DNA of 64,000 nt from JBBAGC01 sp964491265 (GTDB taxonomy: Bacteria; Spirochaetota; UBA4802; UBA5550), in NCBI GenBank assembly GCA_964491265.1, contig CAZBFP010000015.1, forward strand, positions 26,999-90,998, given 5' to 3'. Below are positions 43,090 to 51,136 of this stretch, in pieces. Numbering within the stretch: the first letter of the stretch is position 1; every line of letters starts with the position of its first letter. Below the pieces are notes generated by a model. It ran no database searches. It had not been told where the DNA came from and saw nothing but the letters and a program-made list of their open reading frames with translations. A program made the position numbers and the translations under genes.

Positions 43090-44262
43090 ATGTTCAAATT
43101 AGAAGAAGAAAAGCCTATGACAACGGTCATCAAGGTGATTGGCGTAGGTGGGGCAGGCACCAACGCTGTTAACCGTATGATCGCCACAGGTATGGAAGGG
43201 GTCGAATTTATTGTGGCCAATACTGACGCTCAGCAGCTCAGGGACAGCCTGGCCACTGAGAAGATTCAGCTCGGTTCTAAACTTACAAGGGGCCTGGGAG
43301 CTGGCGCAAATCCTGAAGTAGGGCGTGAAGCGGCTAATGAGGATAGAGATAAGCTCCAGAAAATGCTTAAAGGGGCTGATATGGTTTTCATTACTTCAGG
43401 TATGGGGGGCGGAACAGGTACCGGGGCAGCACCTGTTGTGGCCGAAATAGCTAAAGAGGCGGGGGCACTTGTGGTGGGTGTTGTAACCAAGCCTTTTAAG
43501 GTTGAAGGGAAGCGCAGGATGAACCAGGCTGAAGAGGGGATAAAAAACCTTAAAGAGAAGGTTGATACACTCATAACAATTCCCAATGATCTTCTTTTAA
43601 AGATAATTGATAGAAAAACACCTATAGAGGATGCATTTAAGCTTGCTGATGATATCCTGAGACAGGGGGTCCAGGGGATTGCAGATCTTATTATGGTTAC
43701 AGGACTTGTAAATGTGGACTTCGCTGATGTAAGAACTGTAATGCGGGAAACCGGTGACGCACTCATGGGTGTTGGAATCGGCACTGGAGAGAATAAGGCT
43801 CTTGAGGCAACTCAGATGGCTATCAACAGCCCGCTACTTGAAGAGACCAGCATTGAAGGCGCTAAGGCAGTACTTATAAATATAGCGGGCGGCAATGATC
43901 TTTCCCTGCATGAAGTGAATGAAGTAACTAATGAAATAACCAGGCAGGTTGACCCTGAAGCTAATATCATTTTCGGTACAACCGTTGATTCTGCACTGAG
44001 TGATAAGGTTAGAATCACCGTAATTGCAACAGGCTTTGACAGAAAAAAGAATATGTTATCCGTAAGTCCTGCTAAAGCTTCACCAACAAGAGAACATGGA
44101 GCTGCGCTTACATTGATAGAAGGTAAGCAGGAGATGCAGAAGCCTAAAACAGCATCCTCCGGAAGAACCTTCTCTCTTGATTATGAAAGGAAAAACAGCA
44201 AAAAAGATTATTCCAGCGAAGATCTGGATATTCCGGCATTTTTAAGAAGAATGAGTGAATAA
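43090..44262 (+). CDS. ftsZ: Cell division protein FtsZ
   Basis: Tubulin-like GTPase that forms the division ring. The 390-residue protein has KVIGVGGAGTNAV, the GTP signature GGGTGTG at 105-111, the T7-loop region DFADVRTVM, and a C-terminal conserved peptide (DLDIPAFLRRMSE) that binds FtsA. ATG 43090 is chosen because the SD GGGAGGG sits between it and the in-frame ATG at 43078. It is the last dcw gene; a hairpin follows at 44284. Confidence 0.98.
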   Translation: MFKLEEEKPMTTVIKVIGVGGAGTNAVNRMIATGMEGVEFIVANTDAQQLRDSLATEKIQLGSKLTRGLGAGANPEVGREAANEDRDKLQKMLKGADMVFITSGMGGGTGTGAAPVVAEIAKEAGALVVGVVTKPFKVEGKRRMNQAEEGIKNLKEKVDTLITIPNDLLLKIIDRKTPIEDAFKLADDILRQGVQGIADLIMVTGLVNVDFADVRTVMRETGDALMGVGIGTGENKALEATQMAINSPLLEETSIEGAKAVLINIAGGNDLSLHEVNEVTNEITRQVDPEANIIFGTTVDSALSDKVRITVIATGFDRKKNMLSVSPAKASPTREHGAALTLIEGKQEMQKPKTASSGRTFSLDYERKNSKKDYSSEDLDIPAFLRRMSE

Positions 44263-44283
44263 ATACTATACCATCCCATCATG

Positions 44284-44310
44284 GACAGGGTGTGTATTAT
44301 GCACCCTGTC
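44284..44310 (+). terminator. Hairpin between ftsZ and the OmpA-like gene
   Basis: GACAGGGTG and CACCCTGTC form a perfect 9-bp stem with a 9-nt loop; ATATTTTCC follows. It sits between convergent genes and probably ends the dcw transcript. Confidence 0.7.
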
Positions 44311-44318
44311 ATATTTTC

Positions 44319-45926
44319 CTATTCAGTGAAACTGAATTCAACCCTTCTGTCTTTATCATGTGAAATTCCCCCCTTTACAGGCCTGCTGTCTCCATGATTT
44401 ACTATTCTGATTCTCGATTTATCTATCCCTATCCCTGTTATGAAGGCAGAAACATTTTCCGCCCGTTTCATACTCACTGCATAATTTGCACTGCGGCTCC
44501 CCCTTTTATCGGAGTGCCCCGAAATTGTGAGTTTTAATTCCCGGTTCTCCCTCATTCTGTGAACAATACTATAGAGATAGGGGTAATAGGATGTGGATAT
44601 TTTTGAGGAATTGAATGGGAAGTATATATTTTTGAGAATAAAATCGGAGGATGGAGTTTCCTTTTTATATTCAGCGGATACCGGTTTATTACCGCTTCTG
44701 TTCCTGTTAAAATAAACATTGATCTCCTGATAATTATCTGGAATCACCTGGTACTGGATTGTTTCAGAAGGTAATTCCGGGTCTGATGATTCGATAAATA
44801 TATATTTTACATCAGGTTTCGGTCTAACAATAAAAAATCCTCTATCATTGCTTACTCTTTCTGTTGTTCTTGTTATACCGCACCCCTCTTTATCGCATGT
44901 ATGGAGCAATATTTTAAATCTGCTGTTTCTAATGACTTCCCCTTTTGCTGCGTTGTAGGGTGTAATCTTTATCCATGTTTCATTCCCCCCGGCAGAGACC
45001 AGGGTCTGTTTCACTACTTCCCTCTCAATTTTTTTTGTACCTGACATATAAATGTCAAAACCTCCATTCCCCCCCTTTCTGTTTGAGCATATAAGAGAAA
45101 AGTTCACACCATCAATAAAGTAGAGGTCATCTTCAGCAGAGTTGATCATTGGTCCTGCATTCACAGGATCAGTGAATTGATCGTTTTTGCGTATGGTGTA
45201 GTAAATATCCCATCCGCCGTAACCACCTTCCCGGGCAGATGAGAAATAGTATTTCTCATCTTTCGATTTGTAGGATGGTATAAAGGCAATTTCATAATTG
45301 CCGGAATTAATATTTTCAGGGAGTTCCCTCACATTTTTGATTCCATCTTTAGTAATGTCTGCCATGAAAATTTTGGACCGGCCCATGTTCATGTAGGGCC
45401 ACCTGTTGAAGAAAAAGGTTTTGCCGTCCCTGCTGATTGATGGGGACCTTTCGTTCCAGATTGTATTTATATCACTATTAAGAAGCTGAGGTTCACTCCA
45501 CTTGTCATCAAATTTTCTTGAAATATATAGATCGTATGTTATGCGGACCCTGCCGTCTGAAGTTACAGGGGGCATATTCCCGCCAGGCCTGTCTGAAGAG
45601 AAAATGATACTGTTCCCGTCTGCTGAAATGAAAGGTGTTTCGTCATTATATCCTGAGTTAATTTCTTCAATAGGGAGAGGATCTCCCCAGGAGCCTGAAA
45701 GGTTTCTGATTATATAGATATTGTGGTTATTGTCCCCCGGTTTCTTAGCACTCAAAACAATTATTTTCCCGTCAGAAGTTATTGATGGTGAAAATTCGTC
45801 ACCTGCAGAATTAATAATAGATCCGGCATTGGTAAGAGAGCCTGATGTTTTAATATCAGAAAAAAGCGCTGCTGCGGAAAATATCAGAACAGAGATTATG
45901 GATGCTGTAATTACGCTTTTTTTCAT
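44319..45926 (-). CDS. OmpA-family protein with N-terminal PD40 (TolB-like) repeats
   Basis: The 535-residue protein starts with a signal-like segment (MKKSVITASIISVLIFSAAALFS minus its last residues), followed by several PD40 beta-propeller repeats with SPSITSDGKIIVLSA, TPFISADGNSIIFSSDRPGG and SPSISRDGKTFFF, and a C-terminal OmpA-like peptidoglycan-binding domain (IYFPFNSSKIS, LTISGHSDKRGSRSANYAVSMKRAENV, DKDRRVEFSF). It probably anchors the outer membrane or a periplasmic complex to peptidoglycan through DAP. ATG 45926 has a GAGG SD; the ORF extends slightly upstream. Confidence 0.88.
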   Translation of the reverse strand: MKKSVITASIISVLIFSAAALFSDIKTSGSLTNAGSIINSAGDEFSPSITSDGKIIVLSAKKPGDNNHNIYIIRNLSGSWGDPLPIEEINSGYNDETPFISADGNSIIFSSDRPGGNMPPVTSDGRVRITYDLYISRKFDDKWSEPQLLNSDINTIWNERSPSISRDGKTFFFNRWPYMNMGRSKIFMADITKDGIKNVRELPENINSGNYEIAFIPSYKSKDEKYYFSSAREGGYGGWDIYYTIRKNDQFTDPVNAGPMINSAEDDLYFIDGVNFSLICSNRKGGNGGFDIYMSGTKKIEREVVKQTLVSAGGNETWIKITPYNAAKGEVIRNSRFKILLHTCDKEGCGITRTTERVSNDRGFFIVRPKPDVKYIFIESSDPELPSETIQYQVIPDNYQEINVYFNRNRSGNKPVSAEYKKETPSSDFILKNIYFPFNSSKISTSYYPYLYSIVHRMRENRELKLTISGHSDKRGSRSANYAVSMKRAENVSAFITGIGIDKSRIRIVNHGDSRPVKGGISHDKDRRVEFSFTE

Positions 45927-46019
45927 CTCACAATACCTCATATAATATTACCTGTAATTTCTATTCAGTTTCACCTTTAATGTAAAGCAAAAATATGGAA
46001 ATGTCACAGGAATATTTTT

Positions 46020-46140
46020 CAGTAATTATTCCTGAAGATATCTTTTTGTGCGATAATGCTGCTTCCAATATCTCCGGCGCCTTCGGTAGCCGAAATGATA
46101 GAGCATTTGATTGTAAATATAAGTTAAGGAGTTAACACTG
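46020..46140 (+). repeat. R1-f, palindromic repeat with degraded core stem
   Basis: Begins CAGTAATTATTCCTGAAG and ends AAGGAGTTAACACTG. The outer arms are well kept, but the core (ATATCTCCGGCGCC / GGTAGCCGAAATGAT) no longer pairs along its full length. Confidence 0.85.
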
Positions 46141-46232
46141 ATTTTTTTATAATTTTTGGAAGTTCAGGGCTTTTTTCTGTTGTAATATTTTAGTTTTGTC
46201 GTTATTTATTATATTAAATATGGAGACTAATA

Positions 46233-46577
46233 ATGGAACTTAACTTTAAAAAGACAGGTAATATTGTATCAATATATTTAAAGGGGAGGCTCGATGTTCA
46301 TTATTCCGCAGATATTGAGCAGGAGCTTGAGAGGCTTGTCCCCCTTTATCCCGCCAGCCATTTTCTGATCAATATGAAAGATGTTGAGTATATCAGCAGT
46401 TCCGGGCTAAGGATTATTGTAATGACAATGAAACTCCTTAAAGCACAGGAAAGGAAACTTGTTCTCTGCTGTATTAATGAGGCGGTAAGGAAGGTCTTTG
46501 AGGTGGTACAGGTTATTGATATGTTTGATATATTTGCATCGGAAGAGAAGGGTGTTGAGTTTTTACAGAATTTATAG
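46233..46577 (+). CDS. STAS-domain anti-sigma factor antagonist
   Basis: The 114-residue protein is a single STAS domain: NIVSIYLKGRLDVHYSADIEQEL, then INMKDVEYISSSGLRIIVMTMKLL with the phosphorylatable Ser of the SSG motif (about Ser56), and a C-terminal VIDMFDIFASEEKGVEFL. Such proteins bind anti-sigma kinases and are reactivated by PP2C phosphatases like the one at 13206. No anti-sigma kinase or sigma gene is adjacent. It is followed closely by a chimeric gene remnant. Confidence 0.9.
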   Translation: MELNFKKTGNIVSIYLKGRLDVHYSADIEQELERLVPLYPASHFLINMKDVEYISSSGLRIIVMTMKLLKAQERKLVLCCINEAVRKVFEVVQVIDMFDIFASEEKGVEFLQNL

Positions 46578-46593
46578 CAGAGTGGAGTAATGA

Positions 46594-46950
46594 GTGAATA
46601 TCCTTTCATTCATCGCTTCAATTGCACTGGCGATTACCCTGATGCAGGGATTTTATATTCTTTTTCGGGATTTCAGGTCCGAATCTAACCGTCTTTTTTT
46701 CTTTATATGTATGTGTATTTCAATTTGGCTTTTCGGCAACCCGGCTGGTCCGGATGGTCAGCTCTTCACAATTGCAGATAATGACTGGTCCCTCAGATTC
46801 AGCTCACCTTTAACTGTCCGTTATGGAGGAGGCGACTATTCATTATACTTCGGGAATGACATCGCCGGTTCAACCCGCACTACCGGAAATGCAGCTTTGA
46901 ACGCAAACGCTGAAGGCTGGTCTATAGGCGCATATGAGTATATGCCGTAA
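46594..46950 (+). pseudogene. Chimeric remnant: sensor-kinase 7TM start joined to choice-of-anchor Q domain end
   Basis: The GTG at 46594 opens a 118-residue frame. Residues 1-48 (two hydrophobic helices, ALAITLMQGFYILFRDF and LFFFICMCISIWLFG) look like the start of a histidine-kinase 7TM sensor region. From about residue 48 (near nt 46738) the sequence changes to PAGPDGQLFTIADNDWSLRF ... DIAGSTR ... WSIGAYEYMP, the typical C-terminus of choice-of-anchor Q / beta-helix surface proteins. The two halves do not belong together; an in-frame deletion or recombination joining two genes is the simplest reading. Confidence 0.65.
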
Positions 46951-47098
46951 TAGATTATGCAGGTTGGGAGAGGTGTAACTTCTCCGGTTTAATACTTACG
47001 GATTGAATTGCTGTCTAAAACGGGGGGTGAGGGTAAAGTCACTTTTTCTCGTGCCTATCTCTGGTGTCAATTCCCGGTGCAAACCGTGAATAATGTTT

Positions 47099-47377
47099 TC
47101 AATACGCCTTACTTCTCAATTCCATTGCTATAAGATAAACTATTTTTTCATCCTGATCAACCTCATAGAATAATCGGTAATCCCCAATTCTATAACGCCA
47201 GGTTGGCGGATTATAGTTTGCTATCTTCCTGATATTTTTGCCGGGAAATGGATTAACTCTTAACAGCGGGTATATATAATTCTGAATTTTGTTATAAATC
47301 TTTTTACTCAGATTTTTTCCAATATTATTGAGATCACTACTAAACTGATCAGTTTCAAATATTTTAAAATCAGACAA
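47099..47377 (-). CDS. RelE/ParE-family toxin
   Basis: A ~92-residue protein with the RelE fold signatures: FKIFETDQFSSDLNNIG, a helix, then NPFPGKNIRKI, WRYRIGDYRLFYEVDQ and KIVYLIAMELRSKAY. RelE-type toxins cut mRNA at the ribosome; ParE relatives target gyrase. The likely start is TTG 47377 with SD AGAGGA, overlapping the antitoxin gene by 8 nt; an ATG at 47407 would overlap by 38 nt. Toxin follows antitoxin, the usual order for relBE-like pairs. Confidence 0.88.
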   Translation of the reverse strand: MSDFKIFETDQFSSDLNNIGKNLSKKIYNKIQNYIYPLLRVNPFPGKNIRKIANYNPPTWRYRIGDYRLFYEVDQDEKIVYLIAMELRSKAY

Positions 47378-47609
47378 AACGTCCTCTTTTCTTGCGGGCG
47401 TCTTCACTACCTTTCTTTAGTTTTTTCAATAACTGGTCATTATTTAAAATCCCTGACATTTCAAATTCATCAACTGATTCAGTTTCCTCAATATACCGGA
47501 GTGTAGCTGTAGCAATAAAATTGGAGATGCTTCTATTCTCCAGTTCCGCATGATGTTTAAATCTATCGAGTAATTTTTCATCAATTCTTAATGTTACTGT
47601 TTTAGGCAT
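47370..47609 (-). CDS. RHH/CopG-like antitoxin
   Basis: The 79-residue protein has an N-terminal ribbon-helix-helix pattern: MPKTVTLRIDEKLLDRFKHHAELENRSISN, in which TVTLRI forms the DNA-contacting strand. The C-terminal part (FEMSGILNNDQLLKKLKKGSEDARKKRGRF) would wrap the toxin. It probably represses its own operon; TTGACA and TAATTT with a 17-bp spacer lie upstream (47667-47639, minus strand). Confidence 0.85.
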   Translation of the reverse strand: MPKTVTLRIDEKLLDRFKHHAELENRSISNFIATATLRYIEETESVDEFEMSGILNNDQLLKKLKKGSEDARKKRGRFV

Positions 47610-47638
47610 GGCTTTCTCTCACAAAATAGGATTAATAA

Positions 47639-47667
47639 AAATTAATACATATGAATACAATTGTCAA
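47639..47667 (-). promoter_or_regulatory. Candidate promoter of the RHH-RelE operon
   Basis: On the minus strand, TTGACA (47667-47662), a 17-bp spacer and TAATTT (47644-47639), 30 bp upstream of the antitoxin start. Confidence 0.55.
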
Positions 47668-47760
47668 TAATATAATAGATATACTTTATGATGAAAGGGC
47701 TGAATATAATTCTGAATTTAGAAAAAGCAGCCACATCGAGGGAAAACCATAATGATGTTA

Positions 47761-47789
47761 TTGACATTGATATATTACTGCTTTATTAT
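47761..47789 (+). promoter_or_regulatory. Strong sigma-70-type promoter of the retropepsin pair
   Basis: TTGACA (47761-47766), exactly 17 bp, then TATTAT (47784-47789), 33 bp upstream of the start at 47823. It is the best-matching promoter in the window. Confidence 0.75.
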
Positions 47790-47822
47790 GTCTCTTGAAA
47801 TCAGTTAAATGAGGAATAATAT

Positions 47823-48053
47823 ATGGCACAAAAAATGACATGGCAGGAGATGAAGGAGAGTTTCCCTGACCAATGGCTTCTTATTGTTGATTATGAACTG
47901 GATGAATCAGGGCATTTAATAAGCGGGGTTGTAGAACGTCATTCAAAATCAAAAAGCAATATCTATGCAGCTCCACAGATAGATAAACCTGCTGCTTTCC
48001 GGTTCACAGGAGAATCTTCATTTGCAGGCCTGAGAAGTCATGCAGGTCATTGA
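47823..48053 (+). CDS. Small protein paired with an aspartic protease
   Basis: The 76-residue protein begins MAQKMTWQEMKESFPDQWLLIVDYELDESG minus the last residues and contains GVVERHSKSKSNIY. The MTWQEMKESFPDQW-type opening recurs in short proteins encoded next to retropepsin-like proteases in many bacteria, as I recall; the function is unknown. It has a strong promoter (47761-47789), a GAGG SD, and a 14-nt overlap with the protease gene. Confidence 0.75.
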   Translation: MAQKMTWQEMKESFPDQWLLIVDYELDESGHLISGVVERHSKSKSNIYAAPQIDKPAAFRFTGESSFAGLRSHAGH

Positions 48054-48444
48054 AACATTTTTTGATGCTCAAAGAAATCATATTCATCTTGAGATTACTG
48101 TAAAAAACAGTCACGGTATGGAATATAGTCTTGATGCAATACTGGACACCGGAGCTCCGGTAACAGAAATTTCAGATCAATTTTTAGCATTCACCGGTTT
48201 CATCCCTTTTCCGAATGAAAAAATTTCAATAAAATCAGGTCTCCAGAGTCAGAAGTATAGCAGGATAACTATACCGGAAATATCCGTATGCGGCAATATT
48301 ATAAATGATTTCAATGTATATGTTTCATATTTTGATGAATCCTGGGGAATAGATGCCCTTATTGGTCTTGATTTTTTCCGTAAACATATTGTTGAGATTG
48401 ATTATTCCAAAGGTGTAATAAAAACAGAAAAATTTGATTTCTGA
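48040..48444 (+). CDS. Retropepsin-like clan AA aspartic protease
   Basis: The 134-residue protein has the single-lobe aspartic protease pattern: DAILDTGAPVTEIS with catalytic Asp36, a middle flap region, and the hydrophobic-Gly motif DALIGLDFFRKHIVEIDY near the C-terminus. It would work as a homodimer, in the cytoplasm because no signal peptide is visible. It is coupled to the small upstream gene by a 14-nt overlap. The target is unknown. Confidence 0.82.
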   Translation: MQVIETFFDAQRNHIHLEITVKNSHGMEYSLDAILDTGAPVTEISDQFLAFTGFIPFPNEKISIKSGLQSQKYSRITIPEISVCGNIINDFNVYVSYFDESWGIDALIGLDFFRKHIVEIDYSKGVIKTEKFDF

Positions 48445-48608
48445 CCGGATACCTTCTGACCCCAAAAACCTCTATCTGCAAAAAAAAATAAAAAACAATA
48501 TCTTTTTTTGCATCCAATTTTTTAATAAATCTGTTCTATTAAGTAAGCAGTCCTGACTTTGCCGGATAATGCTATACCTATCACTTGTAATAATTCAGAG
48601 AGGTTCCA

Positions 48609-49499
48609 ATGTTAAGTTTTCTGCCGGGGAAAGTTCGAGGAGTAATCAGCATAATTCTATTTTCTATAAATACAGTATTCTGGGTCTCTCTACTGCTCAT
48701 GGTATCACTTTTCCGTATTTTAATTCCATTAAAATTCTGGTACCGGTTAACTTCCAGGATTTCTATATTTATTGCAGATACCTGGATTACAGGCAATAAT
48801 CTGACAATCTCCCTGCTTCATAAAATCGAGTGGGATGTAGAGTTTAATGGTGAACTGAAAATGGATGACTGGTACCTGGTTTTATCCAATCATCAGACAT
48901 GGATTGATATTGTTGTGCTTCAGAAAGTATTTCTTAAAAAAATCCCCTTCCTTAAGTTTTTTCTTAAAAAAGAGCTCATATGGGTCCCTCTTCTCGGCGC
49001 AGCCTGGTGGAGCCTGGAATTCCCCTTTATGAAAAGATACTCAAAAGAGCTGCTGGAGAAAAAGCCTCACCTCAAAGGGAAGGATGTTGAGTCCACACGA
49101 AAGGCCTGTGAAAAATATAAAACAATGCCCATATCTATTATGAATTTTATGGAGGGGACACGGTTTACTGAGAGGAAGCATACGAAGCAGCAGTCACCCT
49201 ATAAAAATCTTCTTAGGCCTAAGGCGGGGGGAGTTGCTCTTGTAATGAGCAGTATGGGGGATATACTTCATAAAATTGCAGATGTTACTATTTATTACCC
49301 TGAAGGAGCAAAATCGTTCTGGCAGTTCCTTTGCGGTGAAACTTCAAAAATAAAAGTTATAGTTAATATTATTCCCATTTCAGATAAAATCAGGGGGGAT
49401 TATGTTAATGATCCGGAGTTTGCTGCGGAATTCCAGAAGTGGCTCAATAACTACTGGGAAGAAAAGGATAAATTTCTTACTGAATTGAAGTCGGCGTAA
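48609..49499 (+). CDS. Lysophospholipid acyltransferase (PlsC family, YihG-like)
   Basis: The 296-residue membrane protein has N-terminal membrane helices (~10-40) and the acyltransferase blocks NHQTWID (H95-x4-D100) and FMEGTRFTERKH (substrate-binding EGTR). PlsC enzymes acylate 1-acyl-glycerol-3-phosphate; YihG-type members have the longer length and the LKKELIWVPLLGAAWWSLEFPFMKR-like region seen here (parts of). It is monocistronic. Confidence 0.88.
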   Translation: MLSFLPGKVRGVISIILFSINTVFWVSLLLMVSLFRILIPLKFWYRLTSRISIFIADTWITGNNLTISLLHKIEWDVEFNGELKMDDWYLVLSNHQTWIDIVVLQKVFLKKIPFLKFFLKKELIWVPLLGAAWWSLEFPFMKRYSKELLEKKPHLKGKDVESTRKACEKYKTMPISIMNFMEGTRFTERKHTKQQSPYKNLLRPKAGGVALVMSSMGDILHKIADVTIYYPEGAKSFWQFLCGETSKIKVIVNIIPISDKIRGDYVNDPEFAAEFQKWLNNYWEEKDKFLTELKSA

Positions 49500-49522
49500 T
49501 ATTTACGCAGAGGGGATCAGCC

Positions 49523-49822
49523 TTAAAGCAGAAAACCCTCTCTCTCTACAATCTCATGAAATCCGGATGAAGGCTCATCCGGAAGGAAAAGATGCGGTTC
49601 AATCCTTATATCAACTTCACGTCGTGCTAAATAGAGCTTTTTCAACAGGCCGAGATAATCACCCTCCAGCCGGTCTACAAAAAGAGCAACATCAATATCA
49701 CTCTCTTCATCAGCAGTCTCTTTCAGGTATGAGCCGAATAAGTATGCCTTTTTAAGAGAAATTAGAGGTTTAATAATTTTAAGGTAGTTCCGTGCTTTAT
49801 TTACAGCTTCATTTTTATCCAT
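49523..49822 (-). CDS. Minimal nucleotidyltransferase (MNT) domain protein
   Basis: The 99-residue protein has YLFGSYLKETADEESDIDVALFV: the G30-S31 motif and the SDID acidic pair (Asp42, Asp44) of minimal nucleotidyltransferases. MNT proteins usually pair with a HEPN toxin and inactivate it by AMPylation. No HEPN gene adjoins on either side, so this one is an orphan here. Confidence 0.82.
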   Translation of the reverse strand: MDKNEAVNKARNYLKIIKPLISLKKAYLFGSYLKETADEESDIDVALFVDRLEGDYLGLLKKLYLARREVDIRIEPHLFLPDEPSSGFHEIVEREGFLL

Positions 49823-49932
49823 TGCTGCAGCTCAATATCTAATTTTACTGTTCATTATTGTATAATAACGATGATGTAATAAAACGTCAATATATTAATC
49901 ATTTCGGTTCGCTTACGAAGGAGTTAACTACT

Positions 49933-50457
49933 CTACACTATTACCCAGGCATCCCTTAATCTGCTGTAAAGCTCAAGAACTTCCTGTTCATTTATATCAA
50001 AAGTATCATATACCTGCGAAATGCCTGAAGATCTGAGTAATGCCAGGCATTGATTGTTTGTAAAAAGCTCAACTTTCCCGTTCATAACCCAGAAGGGGTA
50101 GATTCTGCAGAACCATGGCCTGGAATTGTAGGGTAGAAGGCATCCGCTTTCTGTTAAAAACGGGCACCGGTTATCATTTTTTATTCTGATTCGATAATGC
50201 CATGCTCCAGGTTTATTTTTTGCAATAATCTCTTCAACATTGTAGGGGAATAGAGCTGCAAGCTTTTTAAAAAAATCTTTGGAATTGGGAACCTTTGCAA
50301 TATACCGGTCCATCTTTTTTTTATCAATCACAGAGAGAATCATTTTAATTTCATCTTCCGATAGAACAGTTACCTCCTCATCCCGGTTCTGCGGAGCAAC
50401 GCAGCATGTGGGGAAAACTCTGCTGCATTGAGGGCATATATGTTCATTATTCTGCAT
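49933..50457 (-). CDS. YkgJ-family cysteine-rich protein (zinc/iron-chelating domain)
   Basis: The 174-residue protein has cysteines CPQC and FPTCC at the N-terminus and CPFLTESGCLL plus SRPWFCRIYPF later, the pattern of the YkgJ/UPF0153 family thought to bind zinc or an Fe-S cluster. The biochemical role is unknown. The neighbouring region upstream is the cold-shock leader, transcribed the other way. Confidence 0.82.
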   Translation of the reverse strand: MQNNEHICPQCSRVFPTCCVAPQNRDEEVTVLSEDEIKMILSVIDKKKMDRYIAKVPNSKDFFKKLAALFPYNVEEIIAKNKPGAWHYRIRIKNDNRCPFLTESGCLLPYNSRPWFCRIYPFWVMNGKVELFTNNQCLALLRSSGISQVYDTFDINEQEVLELYSRLRDAWVIV

Positions 50458-50780
50458 GGTTCATCCCTGATATATCCGGTATTCTGCTGATGCTGAACTC
50501 AAAATCTCCGGTTAAAAACTGAAGTAATCTTTACACAAATCGGGCGACTTGTCAAGAATCATACTTGCCGCTTTCAGAATATTACGGTTTTCTCTGATTA
50601 ATCACATTATTTTTATTAGGTACTTGACATTAAATGAGCGCCCTGTAACTATGGCTTATTATGATTTAGTTTTATAAATACCACAGTTTTGTCTCGCCTG
50701 CATACCCGGTCAGCCTTCACTTCATTTATTTAACTTTTTCTTCAGGGGGTAACCCCATATCAAATATCAGGAGTTTTTAC
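50458..50780. other. Intergenic region with the cold-shock leader
   Basis: Holds the divergent starts of the YkgJ gene (-) and the cold-shock gene (+). From the promoter at 50624 the csp leader would be ~120 nt, as in many cspA genes, and includes a small GGGG-TAA-CCCC hairpin near 50744-50754. No ORF is supported. Confidence 0.5.
50624..50651 (+). promoter_or_regulatory. Candidate promoter of the cold-shock gene
   Basis: TTGACA (50624-50629), a 16-bp spacer and TAACTA (50646-50651). The resulting long 5' leader fits cold-shock mRNAs. Confidence 0.5.
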
Positions 50781-50981
50781 ATGTCACAAGGAACAGTAAA
50801 ATGGTTTAACGAGCAAAAAGGTTTTGGATTTATCACGGCTGATGACGGACGTGATTATTTTGTACACCACACAAGCATTATTGCAGATGGTTTCAAAACA
50901 CTCAGAGAAGGCGCAGAAGTACAATTTAAAATTGAAAAAGGCGACAGAGGCCCGAAAGCAGTTGAAGTCTCTGAAATATAG
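50781..50981 (+). CDS. cspA: Cold-shock domain protein
   Basis: The 66-residue protein is one cold-shock domain: GTVKWFNEQKGFGFITADDG with RNP1 (KGFGFI) and YFVHHTSI as RNP2, and a C-terminal FKIEKGDRGPKAVEVSEI. It binds single-stranded RNA/DNA and melts structure at low temperature. The SD AGGAG lies upstream. It is monocistronic, closed by a terminator at 51014-51040. Confidence 0.96.
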   Translation: MSQGTVKWFNEQKGFGFITADDGRDYFVHHTSIIADGFKTLREGAEVQFKIEKGDRGPKAVEVSEI

Positions 50982-51013
50982 AGAATTTCTTTATTGTATT
51001 TAACCTAATTAAC

Positions 51014-51040
51014 AAAAAACCCGCTTATTGCGGGTTTTTT
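51014..51040 (+). terminator. Intrinsic terminator of the cold-shock gene
   Basis: AAAAAACCCGC pairs with GCGGGTTTTTT across a 5-nt loop, with T-run. Confidence 0.9.
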
Positions 51041-51136
51041 GCTTTATTAATATGACCTCTATTTATAAGATATATTTCATCCCCGATTTTCGGGAAAAGT
51101 AATAATATTATTTGTCATCTGTATATCCCGGAGTCA

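Noticed and set aside
43266..43784. 172-residue antisense frame inside ftsZ
   Set aside because: Shadow of the strongly conserved ftsZ coding strand; composition (Ser/Pro/Thr-rich) is typical of antisense translation.
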